From Lysinibacillus sphaericus (lineage in GTDB: Bacteria > Bacillota > Bacilli > Bacillales_A > Planococcaceae): a stretch of 64,000 nt of DNA. This document shows, piece after piece, positions 53,902 to 62,836 of this stretch; the stretch's first letter is position 1, and the number at the start of each line of letters is the position of its first letter. A program made the translations under genes and the position numbers. The stretch lies in the NCBI RefSeq assembly GCF_001629735.1, contig NZ_CP015224.1:1798001-1862000 (forward strand), in the 5' to 3' direction. The notes beneath the pieces are model-generated. The model ran no database searches, had not been told where the DNA came from, and saw only the letters and a list, made by a program, of their open reading frames with translations.

Positions 53902-54544
53902 GTTTCAGACTGTCAACAAAAGGAATTGAGAAGTTCACACTCGATTCCTTTTGTCATTTTTTTCTCTTTCATTATGTTTAAAAATGGTAATTTGATATCC
54001 CATAAAACAGACTCTTCAAGTATAACAACTCTTTGAAGCCGCCTGTCACGTCCAAGTAGCTAGTTTCTTTAAATTCATGGTAGCAAAAGTAAGTATCGCC
54101 TGCATGGATAATTTTTTCAGACCTCTAGGTTGTCCATCACATTCCATGCTTTTCCTTTGCATCGGCAAAGACATGCTCAATCGTTTCTTTACGCTTGCAT
54201 AAATTTGTTTGATGTCATAGGAATGGCATAAATGTTCAGCTTCCTCCACATACAGTTCCCCAATATGGCGTTGAATGAGCTTTTTGTGATTCTTACTTTC
54301 TGTACATTGGGAAAGGCTTGGACACTTCGCACAATTCAAAGGTTTCGATGTTTCTCAAAAATTTACCTATGTAGATGGGGTACTTTATGTAGAAGTTGAT
54401 GGGAACGAAGGGCGGTGACTCCAGCGGGAAAGCGGGAAAGACGAAATCTTGGACTGAGCGAAGCGAGGGAAGCAGCTCGACCCCGCCCGTAGTGGAAATC
54501 AACGGCTTTACTTTATTTCATTGAGTTTGTCTACAGTCTGAAAC
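53902..54544 (-). mobile_element. Mini-element of an IS1182-like family, copy 2 (both ends present)
   Basis: It is 643 bp and bounded by inverted repeats GTTTCAGACTGTCAACAAA and (reverse complement of the right end) GTTTCAGACTGTAGACAAA, 17 of 19 bases equal. The flanks AT...AT add to the symmetry, but no clear target duplication is seen. The inner sequence is nearly identical to copy 1, in the opposite orientation, with an added palindrome near the 53902 end. The GC-rich block with CCCGCTTTCCCGCTGG lies near 54410-54490. Confidence 0.88.
54046..54339 (-). pseudogene. Relic of an IS1182-like transposase C-terminus (copy 2)
   Basis: It equals the relic in copy 1 but for a few bases (MQRK instead of IQRK; an early TGA in place of TGG near the end, so the frame closes after LATWT). 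As in copy 1, a second frame holds KETIEHVFADAKEKHGM. It is not functional. Confidence 0.82.
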
Positions 54545-54660
54545 ATTCGTGTAGGATGTTTGTTTGATGGCACCATTTTAATACTAGTTACTTGGATGAT
54601 GATCGCTCCTCCATTTGAATCTTATACATACAATAGATAGGGAGAGAGGGGGTGTCCTTT

Positions 54661-54798
54661 GTGGGATACTGTGGAAATATAGGTAATTTTAATAACTATT
54701 GTGGCGGAAATGACGGCAATGGTAACAGTTCAACTTTCGTGCTAATCGTTGTACTATTTATTCTACTTATTATTGTTGGCGCAAGTTTCATTTGCTAA
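54661..54798 (+). CDS. YjcZ-family small sporulation protein
   Basis: GTG 54661, 8 bases after AGGGGG, opens a 45-codon frame: MGYCGNIGNFNNYCGGNDGN, then GNSSTFVLIVVLFILLIIVG and ASFIC. A Gly/Asn/Tyr/Cys-rich head followed by FVLIVVLFILLIIVGA is the signature of the YjcZ/SscA family of spore-assembly peptides. A strong terminator follows. Expression should be in the mother cell late in sporulation. Confidence 0.88.
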   Translation: MGYCGNIGNFNNYCGGNDGNGNSSTFVLIVVLFILLIIVGASFIC

Positions 54799-54808
54799 TG
54801 GTCATCTT

Positions 54809-54862
54809 AAGGCTTTAGCTTCTGGTCATTTCTAATGATGAAGAAGCTCAAAGCCTTTTTTA
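54809..54862 (+). terminator. Strong terminator after the YjcZ gene
   Basis: AAGGCTTTAGCTTC pairs with GAAGCTCAAAGCCTT with an inner CATT/AATG stem; TTTTTTA follows. Confidence 0.88.
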
Positions 54863-54960
54863 TTTCCCTCCCTCTCATGATATACCTATCATGAGATAAG
54901 CAAATTATATTTCTTATGCCATTGAAGATAGATAACTATATCCAATTGATAACTTAACAT

Positions 54961-55047
54961 AATAATAGTATTGTAAAGTTCTTTCTACTTTACATGACAC
55001 TCCTTTATTGGTTCTAGGGGTCACTTACATCCAAGTGGCCTCTTTTT
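54961..55047 (+). ncRNA. Candidate small RNA, copy 2 (related to 8461-8537)
   Basis: ATAATAGTATTGTAAAG is followed by a stem (GTAAAG/CTTTAC), a free CTCCT, and a terminator hairpin AGGGGTCACTT/AAGTGGCCTCT with TTTTTG. The order and many bases agree with copy 1. The clear T-run makes this the better candidate. It could also be an untranslated leader or attenuator of the membrane gene that starts at 55109. Confidence 0.45.
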
Positions 55048-55108
55048 GCATCCTTTACTCTATTATAGATTTTATAGAAATATCGTTTTAGTAGAGAGGA
55101 GGAAACAA

Positions 55109-55387
55109 ATGGGAATTAATTTAAATTTCTGGTCCTTTATTTTATCTTTAGGTTGCATCTTATTATTTTTTCTGTCCGGTTCCTTAAAAGACTTTTTTGT
55201 TACCTATGTCCATCTTCACCCATTGACACTGACATTGTTATTGTCAATCGTATGTTTCTACCTAAGTGTTGTAGGAATGAAAGATGTCAGAAATTTAGCG
55301 ACCTTGCTGAGAGGTATAGTGACAATGGCTTTAACACTGATTCTAATTGTGAGTGTTTCTTTTATTTTATTTTTTGGTAATTTATAG
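55109..55387 (+). CDS. Small membrane protein of unknown function
   Basis: The 92-residue protein has three helices: FILSLGCILLFFLSGSL, LTLTLLLSIVCFYLSVVG and IVTMALTLILIVSVSFIL. ATG 55109 has GAGGAGG 6 bases before it; the upstream start at 55046 lies within the terminator. No family is recognised. Confidence 0.72.
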   Translation: MGINLNFWSFILSLGCILLFFLSGSLKDFFVTYVHLHPLTLTLLLSIVCFYLSVVGMKDVRNLATLLRGIVTMALTLILIVSVSFILFFGNL

Positions 55388-55479
55388 TGTAAAAGAACTC
55401 TGGCTCGCATGATGATTAAACAAGCTCCCTTGACGAACATTTGTTCTATATATACAATAATAAAAAAGGAGGCTTGTTT

Positions 55480-55956
55480 ATGCAAGACACAATTAACATT
55501 GAATTAGTACATTTTTCAGAAGACTATGTAGAGCAGTTAAATGAGTTTGAATTGCCTGCAGAACAGCACCGATTTACTGCCTTACCAAAAGAGATTACAA
55601 TCGAAAAAGTTGGACAGTACCCTATTGTGATTTTAAGTAATACAATACCTGTTGGTTTTTTCGTACTTCATGCCACTGAAAGAGTACAGGAATATTCTAG
55701 TAATCCTCAGGCGATGTTACTTACTGCTTTATCTATGGACCATAAACAGCAAGGAAAGGGTTATGCAAAAAAAGCAATGCTGTTACTGGCTGACTTTGTC
55801 AAACATGAATTTAAAGAATTTAACGAAGTAGTGTTAGTGGTAAATCACAAGAACATCGCTGCGCAGAATTTGTATACCAACGTAGGTTTTGAAGATAATG
55901 GTGAAAGACGAATGGGACCAATTGGTGAGCAAATAGTGATGCAATTGCACCTATAA
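55480..55956 (+). CDS. GNAT family acetyltransferase
   Basis: The 158-residue protein has LTALSMDHKQQGKGYAKKAM (acetyl-CoA loop QGKGYA) and NHKNIAAQNLYTNVGFEDNG, the usual GNAT end. ATG 55480 follows AAAGGAGG by 8 bases. Substrate unknown. A terminator follows. Confidence 0.88.
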   Translation: MQDTINIELVHFSEDYVEQLNEFELPAEQHRFTALPKEITIEKVGQYPIVILSNTIPVGFFVLHATERVQEYSSNPQAMLLTALSMDHKQQGKGYAKKAMLLLADFVKHEFKEFNEVVLVVNHKNIAAQNLYTNVGFEDNGERRMGPIGEQIVMQLHL

Positions 55957-55960
55957 GGAG

Positions 55961-56000
55961 ACAGTCACTCATTTGCGATGTTCAAATGAGTGACTTTGTC
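55961..56000 (+). terminator. Hairpin after the GNAT gene
   Basis: GTCACTCATTTG and CAAATGAGTGAC pair perfectly (12 bp) and are followed by TTTGTC. Confidence 0.8.
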
Positions 56001-56062
56001 ATCCGCTGGAATCGTACCATTCATACGATGATCTGCACGAATATCATTTACTTGATTTTGCA

Positions 56063-56404
56063 TTAAATACCGTTATTGCCATCCACTTCTATATATGCAG
56101 CATAAATATGTTTCAATGCGATATGCTTCGTTGTTGTAATTGTTTCTAGCAGAAGCTCCAACTCGTTCATCCCTTTAATTATGCCACCATATTGTACAAA
56201 ATTAGCCTCTTCCCAAATAGTTAACATAATATAGTTACGTTGCGATAATGCATGCGTGATGGTTTGCTGTAATTCCTCCAGTTCCCATTCTGCACGTTCC
56301 CTTGGCGGTTCTGTCAGTACCTCTTGTTTCCACTTTTTCAAAAGCATTAAATGCTCTGGAAGCATCATCGATGTCCATTTCATGGCTCCTCGATCTTTGA
56401 TCAA
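56063..56404 (-). CDS. YolD-like family protein, orphan
   Basis: The 113-residue protein has the YolD core, DRGAMKWTSMMLPEHLMLLK, and a C-terminal beta part (IMLTIWEEANFVQYGGIIKG, KHIYAAYIEVDGN). YolD genes usually stand next to a Y-family polymerase (uvrX/yqjW type); here none is adjacent. The function is unproven, perhaps as a polymerase partner. The ATG at 56404 has AAAGGATG upstream. Confidence 0.88.
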   Translation of the reverse strand: MIKDRGAMKWTSMMLPEHLMLLKKWKQEVLTEPPRERAEWELEELQQTITHALSQRNYIMLTIWEEANFVQYGGIIKGMNELELLLETITTTKHIALKHIYAAYIEVDGNNGI

Positions 56405-56695
56405 ATTGTCTCATCCTTTCTACTATGTTTCGGGGGACGTTTGCGAGAAAACTTCAACATTGAAAGTCATGGCTACTATGCTAAAATTTCCATTCCCCAC
56501 AAAACAAAACATACGTTCCTTTTAGTATACGCACATACGTTCTTTTATAACAGTGGTAATTTCATACAATTTCTCTAGCATGTGCTTGCGAGGAGTTCTA
56601 GACAAACGCTAGGCATTTGTATAAGTCTATAAACATTTCAATCATAATCTGTGATGATGATGAATATCACAATTTTAGTGAGAAAGGATGTAAGT

Positions 56696-57352
56696 ATTAA
56701 CACAAATGTCGATTATACATCGCCTTCTGCAGAGTTCACCTTTGATGTCAACAAAAGTACGCTTTTTAAAAAAGATGCACGAAATTACATTAATATTCTT
56801 GGTGTTGAGCAATTAAATACGTTAGAAAATACCTCTTTACTGGATATTTTTTTAAGCAAAGATAATGTTATTGAGCCACACTATCACCAAAATGCAGCTG
56901 AGCTTGTCTATTGTATTTCTGGTGCAGCAACGGTTTCCCTATTAAATCCCTTTACAAAAAAACTTCAAAACTACCCGATTAAGCCTGGGCAAGTAGCCAA
57001 TATCCCACAGGGCTGGTGGCATTATGAGATTGCCACAGAAGATAACACCCATTTACTAGCTATTTTTGATGCTCCAACACCAGAGGTTATTTTAGGCTCC
57101 GATATATTGAAATTTACACCAGCGAATATAATGGCGCACACCTATTGTTTAGATGAGGAACAATGGAAGAAAACTATTGCACCGATTGTTCCATCTACTT
57201 ACATTGGACCACCAAAAAGCTGTAATCGTGTAGAATCAGCAACTGATAATTCTTCGTGCAAGCAAAAGAAGCCGAAACCATGCCAATACCCATATCCATA
57301 TCCATACCATTACCCTTCCCCACATATGTATCCGTATGGCACGTATTATTAA
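56696..57352 (+). CDS. Cupin-domain protein with a Tyr/Pro-rich tail, apparent ATT start
   Basis: The protein (about 218 residues) has one cupin: IEPHYHQNAAELVYCISGAA (metal ligands H, H, E) and ANIPQGWWHYEIATEDNTHL (last His). Around it are DARNYINILGVEQLNTLENT and FTPANIMAHTYCLDEEQWKK, as in spore-associated cupins of Bacillus related to oxalate decarboxylase. The tail has repeated PYPYPYHYP. The start is set at ATT 56696, because AAAGGATG lies 7 bases before and the protein from there (NTNVDYTSPSAEFTF) looks natural; upstream ATGs at 56651-56660 have no ribosome site. Confidence 0.82.
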   Translation: MNTNVDYTSPSAEFTFDVNKSTLFKKDARNYINILGVEQLNTLENTSLLDIFLSKDNVIEPHYHQNAAELVYCISGAATVSLLNPFTKKLQNYPIKPGQVANIPQGWWHYEIATEDNTHLLAIFDAPTPEVILGSDILKFTPANIMAHTYCLDEEQWKKTIAPIVPSTYIGPPKSCNRVESATDNSSCKQKKPKPCQYPYPYPYHYPSPHMYPYGTYY

Positions 57353-57459
57353 AATGCCCCTTGTATTAAACTTTTATTGTAAAAGATGAATAGAATGTCA
57401 TAAACTGTTCCATCCTAATCTTAGATAAATACTAGGAGTTAGGAAGTGTCACAATAACG

Positions 57460-57936
57460 ATGATAAATGACAATCTAGCATCATTACAGTTTAAGGAAAT
57501 GTTTAGACTTTGGTCGCAGCTCGGTGTCAATCAAAGCTATATTGCCTCAAGCCATGGATTTTTTAATCATACCCGGGATAAAAAATTAAAGATTATGATT
57601 TTGGAATTTATTCAATGTTTAAAAGAGGAAAATAAACAGCTGACATTGTTATTAAAGGAAAATGGCGTGCTTGCCCCCACTCCAACTTTGGCATTCAGTA
57701 AAATGAAAATAACGGATATCCGTGGAAAATCCATCATTCATGATAGCGAAATTAGTGCCATTATATCTATGAATATTGCTTCCTCTTTAGTTGCTGTAAG
57801 CCAAGCATTGGAATTGTCAGTGAAGCAAAAGCACCTTGCCAAATATGGTGAACTCCATATGCGCTATGCTATACTTGGGTCTAAATTGATTGAACTCAGT
57901 AAGAATAAAGGCTGGCTACTAGCGCCAGCCCAATAA
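57460..57936 (+). CDS. DUF3231 family protein
   Basis: The 158-residue protein is helical: LQFKEMFRLWSQLGVNQSYI, DKKLKIMILEFIQCLKEENK, QLTLLLKENGVLAPTPTLAF, HMRYAILGSKLIELSKNKGW. It corresponds to one half of the DUF3231 fold, related to ferritin-like coat protein CotF. It probably belongs to the spore. It follows the cupin gene by 107 bases on the same strand. Confidence 0.82.
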   Translation: MINDNLASLQFKEMFRLWSQLGVNQSYIASSHGFFNHTRDKKLKIMILEFIQCLKEENKQLTLLLKENGVLAPTPTLAFSKMKITDIRGKSIIHDSEISAIISMNIASSLVAVSQALELSVKQKHLAKYGELHMRYAILGSKLIELSKNKGWLLAPAQ

Positions 57937-57973
57937 AAATGGCATGATGGATGATGCTAACCATCCATTACGT

Positions 57974-58015
57974 TGCACATTATTAAATCAATTTTTAATA
58001 GTGTGTTTTTTTTGT
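57974..58015 (+). terminator. Terminator after the DUF3231 gene
   Basis: GCACATTATTAAA and TTTAATAGTGTG form a stem around TCAATT; eight T follow. Confidence 0.85.
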
Positions 58016-58068
58016 ACATTTTAAGCTTGTGCATCTCATTTAACATCTCCGATCTCATTAAACAATAG

Positions 58069-58104
58069 CAAAACCACCTACTCGTTATATGTAGGTGGTT
58101 TTAA
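58069..58104 (-). terminator. Terminator of the P-type ATPase gene
   Basis: AAAACCACCTA and TAGGTGGTTTT form an 11-bp stem; the minus-strand side ends in TTTTGCTATTG, and the stop lies at 58119. Confidence 0.82.
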
Positions 58105-58118
58105 CATCCAATCTTCTT

Positions 58119-60725
58119 CTATCGACTTCTTACAAACAGGAGCTTATACCATTGATTTACGAGGAACGGTAACACGGATAGACTATAAATAAAGCCTAAT
58201 TGGGCCATTGTTAATGGAGCCACTTCAAAGACCGTTGTTAGCATTGGCATAAACAATACAATATGCAAGCTTAGGACACCGATTAAAAATGCAATCCATG
58301 CATATTTATTCGAAAATACACCAATCGTAAAGATCGATTGTTTGGCTCTGGAGTTAAAGCCATGCACTAATCTTGATAAACAAAGTGTTGTAAAAGCCAT
58401 TGTACTTGCCGTTAATGTATCGCCAGTTGATAATCCAATTTGAAAAGCAATGATGGTGGAGATGGCAATTAAAATTCCTTCAAGCACCACCTGTGTCGTA
58501 AATGATTTATTTAATAGAGGGGTATGAACATTTCTAGGCTTGTCCTTCATCGTTTTCTTATTATTCGGCTCTAATCCGATTGCGATTGCTGGAAGGCTAT
58601 CTGTTAATAGGTTAATGAATAATAGATGGACGGGCGCAAAAGGAACTGGTAAGCCAAGGACTGTGGCATACAACACTACAAAAATAGCTCCCGCATTTCC
58701 TGATAATAAGAACAAAATGGCATTTTTAATATTTGTATAAATGCTACGACCATTGGCAATAGCCTTGACAATCGTTGAAAAATTATCATCAGTTAAAATC
58801 ATAGACGAGGCATCTTTTGCTACCTCTGTACCAGTCACTCCCATTGCCACCCCGATATCTGCTTGTTTTAATGCAGGTCCATCATTGACGCCATCCCCCG
58901 TCATTGCGACAACATGTCCCTTATCCTGCCACGCCTTGACGATACGGATCTTTTGAGCAGGTGTCACACGGGCATATACAGAGTAATCATCTACTTTTTC
59001 CTGTAGCTCTTGATCTGTGAATCTTTCGAGAGCATGTCCTTCAATGGCTTCATCTGGATTTTTTAATATCCCAATTTGTTGGGCAATCGCTGTGGCCGTA
59101 ATTTTATGGTCACCCGTAATCATAACTGGCTTAATGCCTGCCTTAATACAATTTTCCACCGCCTCTTTGGACTCTTTTCTTGGAGGGTCCATCATAGCCA
59201 CTAGGCCGACAAATATTAAATCCTTTTCCACTCTTGTATCAATTGTTTGCTGTGGTAAAACATCTTTATAGGCAATGGCTATCACCCGTAAACCATTCCT
59301 CGAAAAATCATGATTGACCGCTTCGATTTTTTGACGATGCTGAGCTGTCATCTCAAAAATGCCTGCTGCCGTTTTTATTCTAGTCACTTTAGGTAAGAGA
59401 ACATCTAATGCCCCTTTGGTAATCAGAACAGGCCGTTTATCTATTTGATTTACAGTACTCATAAGCTTTCGCGCCGAATCAAATGGAATTTCAGCCAGTC
59501 TTGGATATTGCTCGCGAATCATCAATTCATCTAAGCCGTACTGCTTCCCTAATTTTACAAGCGCTATTTCTGTCGGATCACCAATTTCCTTCTGATCACG
59601 CTCAACAGCATCACTACATAAAAGTGCCTTAACCATCAGCTCTTTTTCCACTGGATTTGTTGGGTTTAGCCAATCATGAGGAATTTTTTTCTGATCGACA
59701 AAGACTTCCTGTACAACCATTTTATTTTCTGTTAAAGTACCCGTTTTATCAGAACAAATAACAGATACACTTCCTAAGCTTTCAACCGCATAGAGCTTAC
59801 GAATAATCGCATTTTCCTTGGCCATCTTCTGTGTGCCGAATGCTAAAACGATTGTAACGATGGAACTCAAAGCCTCAGGAATAGCTGCGACAGCTAGAGA
59901 TACCGCAAACATAAAGGATTCTACTAAAGCTCGTCCGCGAATAAGGTCAATTGTAAAAATGGCTAAGCAAATGATTGTAATACCTAATGCTAATTTTTCA
60001 CCAAATTGGTCCAAGCTAATTTGTAAGGGTGTTTTCTTTTCCTTTGCTGTATCGAGTAAATTTGCGATTTTCCCTATTTCAGTCTGCATCCCGATAGCTG
60101 TAACCATTACAATCCCTCGTCCATTGGTGACGAAGCTACCTGAATACACCATATTTTTCTTATCTGCAATCGTAACATTGTTTTTTCGAATAGGCTCAGT
60201 ACTTTTGGCAACGGCAATTGATTCTCCGGTTAGAGAGCTTTCATTGATGTGCAAATTATGACTTTCCAATAGTCTGCCATCCGCATTGATGTAATCGCCA
60301 GCCTCCAAAATAAGAAGATCCCCCACCACAATCTCCTCAGAAGGAATTTCCATAAGCTGATTATTCCTCATTACTTTGGCAATAGGTGTGGTTAGTGCCT
60401 TCAGATTGTCTAAAGATTGCTCTGCTTTAACATGCTGTACCGTGCCTAAAATAGCATTTAGAAAGACAACAATCATAATGACAATTGTACTTTCTACCTC
60501 TCCTAGTAGAAAGGAAACGAAGGCAGCAACTAGTAAAATAATGACTAATAAATCTTTAAATTGGCCCATAAAAACTGCCCATGTACTAATCTTTTTACCT
60601 TCCTCTAATACATTATAGCCATAGACTTGTTGTCTTTTTTGAACGTCCCCATCGGACAAGCCTTCTGTGGTGACATTCAATATCTTCATGACTTCAGTAG
60701 ACGATTGTTGATGATATTCAGTCAT
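58119..60725 (-). CDS. Calcium-transporting-type P-type ATPase (P2)
   Basis: The enzyme pumps a divalent cation, probably calcium, out of the cell with ATP. The 868-residue protein is full-length: actuator motif SSLTGESIAV, M4 with AAIPEALSSIVTIVLA (PEAL in place of SERCA PEGL), phosphorylation site CSDKTGTLTENKM near residue 325, KGALDVLLP, DPPRKESKEAVE, MTGDGVNDGPALKQADIGVAM hinge and the final helices (GNAGAIFVVLYATVLGLPVP and LFINLLTDSLPAIAIGLEP). The last motif (NLLTD) fits calcium binding in M6. It is monocistronic, with the start ATG 60725 behind AAGGAGA. Confidence 0.93.
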   Translation of the reverse strand: MTEYHQQSSTEVMKILNVTTEGLSDGDVQKRQQVYGYNVLEEGKKISTWAVFMGQFKDLLVIILLVAAFVSFLLGEVESTIVIMIVVFLNAILGTVQHVKAEQSLDNLKALTTPIAKVMRNNQLMEIPSEEIVVGDLLILEAGDYINADGRLLESHNLHINESSLTGESIAVAKSTEPIRKNNVTIADKKNMVYSGSFVTNGRGIVMVTAIGMQTEIGKIANLLDTAKEKKTPLQISLDQFGEKLALGITIICLAIFTIDLIRGRALVESFMFAVSLAVAAIPEALSSIVTIVLAFGTQKMAKENAIIRKLYAVESLGSVSVICSDKTGTLTENKMVVQEVFVDQKKIPHDWLNPTNPVEKELMVKALLCSDAVERDQKEIGDPTEIALVKLGKQYGLDELMIREQYPRLAEIPFDSARKLMSTVNQIDKRPVLITKGALDVLLPKVTRIKTAAGIFEMTAQHRQKIEAVNHDFSRNGLRVIAIAYKDVLPQQTIDTRVEKDLIFVGLVAMMDPPRKESKEAVENCIKAGIKPVMITGDHKITATAIAQQIGILKNPDEAIEGHALERFTDQELQEKVDDYSVYARVTPAQKIRIVKAWQDKGHVVAMTGDGVNDGPALKQADIGVAMGVTGTEVAKDASSMILTDDNFSTIVKAIANGRSIYTNIKNAILFLLSGNAGAIFVVLYATVLGLPVPFAPVHLLFINLLTDSLPAIAIGLEPNNKKTMKDKPRNVHTPLLNKSFTTQVVLEGILIAISTIIAFQIGLSTGDTLTASTMAFTTLCLSRLVHGFNSRAKQSIFTIGVFSNKYAWIAFLIGVLSLHIVLFMPMLTTVFEVAPLTMAQLGFIYSLSVLPFLVNQWYKLLFVRSR

Positions 60726-60925
60726 AGGGTTCTCCTTCCATTCACAAGATTTAAAGGTGGTATACTATTTTCTGGAAAATAATAGGCACCTTATAATCTC
60801 AAACTTCTTAAGTCTGTGTGAAATTCATTAACTACAACAATCTATTCCATAGATAACTAGAGTATGATAATAAACTAGTGAGAAATTAATTTTTAAAGAG
60901 AACACTCAAATAGATTCATTTAAAC

Positions 60926-60962
60926 AAAAAAAGCACCGGGAATGGCTTTCCCAATGCTTTTA
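60926..60962 (-). terminator. Terminator of the 95-residue gene
   Basis: On the minus strand AAAAGCATTGGGAAA pairs with TTCCCGGTGCTTTTTT around GCCA, followed by TTG. Confidence 0.85.
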
Positions 60963-60971
60963 TAAAAGCAG

Positions 60972-61259
60972 TTATGATTGTATGGGTCTCTCTTTATGGG
61001 CCACTAATAAGTAATCCAAGGCACTCATGCGTGTAAGTTTGTGCGTGAACTTAATGGCATCAGCATGAGAGGCAAACGTAAAGTGTTCGAGTTCGTCTGT
61101 TGGTATATATTGATCGACTGTTTTTCGTGTCAATTTTCGTACAGATAATGTGTGTGAATCCTCCTCATATAGTATGATAGCACCAACATTTCTATAAAAA
61201 GTTTGATCAATCGTTGCGATGACTTTGACATGTTGAAAATCGGTTAAATCTACTTGCAT
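60972..61259 (-). CDS. Unknown small protein
   Basis: The 95-residue soluble protein reads MQVDLTDFQHVKVIATIDQT, NVGAIILYEEDSHTLSVRKL, ELEHFTFASHADAIKFTHKL. Alternating strands and two helices suggest a small alpha/beta fold; no family is recognised. AGGAGG precedes the ATG by about 11 bases. It lies behind the MFS gene on the same strand (90-base gap). Confidence 0.78.
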   Translation of the reverse strand: MQVDLTDFQHVKVIATIDQTFYRNVGAIILYEEDSHTLSVRKLTRKTVDQYIPTDELEHFTFASHADAIKFTHKLTRMSALDYLLVAHKERPIQS

Positions 61260-61349
61260 CTATTACCAACCTCCTCTATCCTTACATTCGCTATCAAACC
61301 GCTATTGTCCTGCTATAGCAGAATCATTTTTGGATAATTCCACCATTTA

Positions 61350-62540
61350 TTATGAAGGGTGCTGCGCTGACGGATATTCCGCAGAATGCTCTTGTGAGAC
61401 TGGCGCTCTTTTAATGGAGAAGATAGCACATCCTAAAGCACAGAGAACTAATAGAGTTCCGAAACTTGCTAAATGCATGACAGATCCAGTAAAGGCAAAT
61501 ACGGCACCACCTAGCGCTGAGCCAATGGAAATCCCAATTTGGAGCGCTGCTGTATTTAAGCTTTGCTGTATATCGGATGATTGAGGATCTGCTTGAATTA
61601 AATAATTTTGTAATGGTGGTGTTAAAGCCCAACTTAATGCCCCCCATAAAACGGTAAAAAGTAAAAAGACCGGTAAGGCAATGACTGTGTAAGGAATACT
61701 GAACAGGACAACCGCAAATGTAGAGACGATTAAAATAAGGGCTTTACTTGTCCCGATTTTATCGCTCACCCAGCCACCTACAGCATTACCACTGACAGAG
61801 GCAATACCAAAGATTAAGTAACAAATACTAATCCATGAAGCATTCATATCAAAGGCTTCGACTAAAAATGGTGTTAAATATGCGTAGAGCATATAATGAC
61901 CTGCTAGCATAAACAAAGTCGTTAATTGTGCTGTAAGAATTTTTAAATTCGCCAATGATTTCATTTGCTTCTTCAGTGGTACGACTTCTCCGATTGGCAT
62001 TTTGTCTAATAACAAAGCTATTAAAACCATTGAGATTGTCGAAAGAATGCTAATGCCTAAAAATACGGCTCTCCAACCGAAAGCTTCCGTAATAAATATC
62101 CCCATTGGCACACCGATAACAAGTGCAGAGCTTACGCCCATAAAAACAAGCCCCAGTGCTTTTGCACGATGTCTTGGCTCTACAATTCTCGTTGTAATGG
62201 TTAATGATAGCACGATGACCAAGGCTGTACTCATCGCTGTAAAAATTCGTGCAATTAAGACAACGGTGAACGTTGTGCTAAAGAAGGTCATTAAATTACC
62301 TAATGTGAAAATAAATAAAGATATAAGAAATAAGCGTTTCCGTTCCATCTTGGCTGTCAAAGATAGTAGGACAGGCGCAGAAATCGCATAAACAAGTGCA
62401 AAAATAGTGATTAATTGCCCTGCAGTTGCTAACGAAACGTGCAAATCCTCTGCAATATTGGGTAGGATTCCACCTACGATTAATTCAACTAAACCTACCG
62501 CAAAGGTAGTCACTGCAAGAATATAAACTCTCCAATTCAT
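61350..62540 (-). CDS. pbuE: MFS efflux transporter under a purine riboswitch, PbuE-like
   Basis: The 396-residue protein has twelve helices and MFS marks: FAVGLVELIVGGILPNIAED, the loop SLTAKMERKRLFLISLFIF between helices 2 and 3, TTRIVEPRHRAKALGLVFMG and GVPMGIFITEAFGWRAVFLG. It belongs to the AraJ/YdhP/PbuE branch. PbuE of Bacillus subtilis exports hypoxanthine, adenine and related bases and is switched on by adenine. The leader at 62739-62836 is an adenine-type aptamer, so the same role is predicted. AAGGGAG precedes the ATG. Confidence 0.85.
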   Translation of the reverse strand: MNWRVYILAVTTFAVGLVELIVGGILPNIAEDLHVSLATAGQLITIFALVYAISAPVLLSLTAKMERKRLFLISLFIFTLGNLMTFFSTTFTVVLIARIFTAMSTALVIVLSLTITTRIVEPRHRAKALGLVFMGVSSALVIGVPMGIFITEAFGWRAVFLGISILSTISMVLIALLLDKMPIGEVVPLKKQMKSLANLKILTAQLTTLFMLAGHYMLYAYLTPFLVEAFDMNASWISICYLIFGIASVSGNAVGGWVSDKIGTSKALILIVSTFAVVLFSIPYTVIALPVFLLFTVLWGALSWALTPPLQNYLIQADPQSSDIQQSLNTAALQIGISIGSALGGAVFAFTGSVMHLASFGTLLVLCALGCAIFSIKRAPVSQEHSAEYPSAQHPS

Positions 62541-62738
62541 TGTAATCTCCCTTTCGTTACATTTTCATTTTTATAGGAGATTTTTTTAATAGCCTTGATA
62601 CCTCTACATCAAATCCAAATTTTGCATAGGGACTTGCCACAATAAGCTCCTTTGTAAAATCTATTTCCTATGTCCGAGGCTGCATAAGCCTGATACCGAA
62701 GACGTTTCTTTATCAACATCATAGGCTCAATCAAATAA

Positions 62739-62836
62739 AAAAATCCTGACTACAAAAATGAAACAAAGTTTTGTAGTCAGGATTTTATGGTTCCTGGTAG
62801 AGACCCTCAATCCATATTATTGAGGTTATACAGTTC
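62739..62836 (-). promoter_or_regulatory. Adenine-type purine riboswitch with terminator
   Basis: On the minus strand, TATAACCTCAATAATATGG, GGGTCTCTACC, GGAACC and ATAAAATCCTGACTAC give the purine aptamer (J1/2, P2, J2/3, P3, J3/1). The base before GACTA, which pairs with the ligand, is T (U), as in adenine riboswitches; guanine types have C. Then AATCCTGACTACAAAA pairs with TTTTGTAGTCAGGATT followed by TTTTTT as a terminator that competes with P1. P1 itself is short (TGTA/TACA). Ligand binding should allow transcription of the MFS gene. Confidence 0.9.

Noticed and set aside
59818..60261. Plus-strand frame of 147 codons opposite the P-type ATPase
   Set aside because: Shadow of a conserved hydrophobic gene; no start signal.
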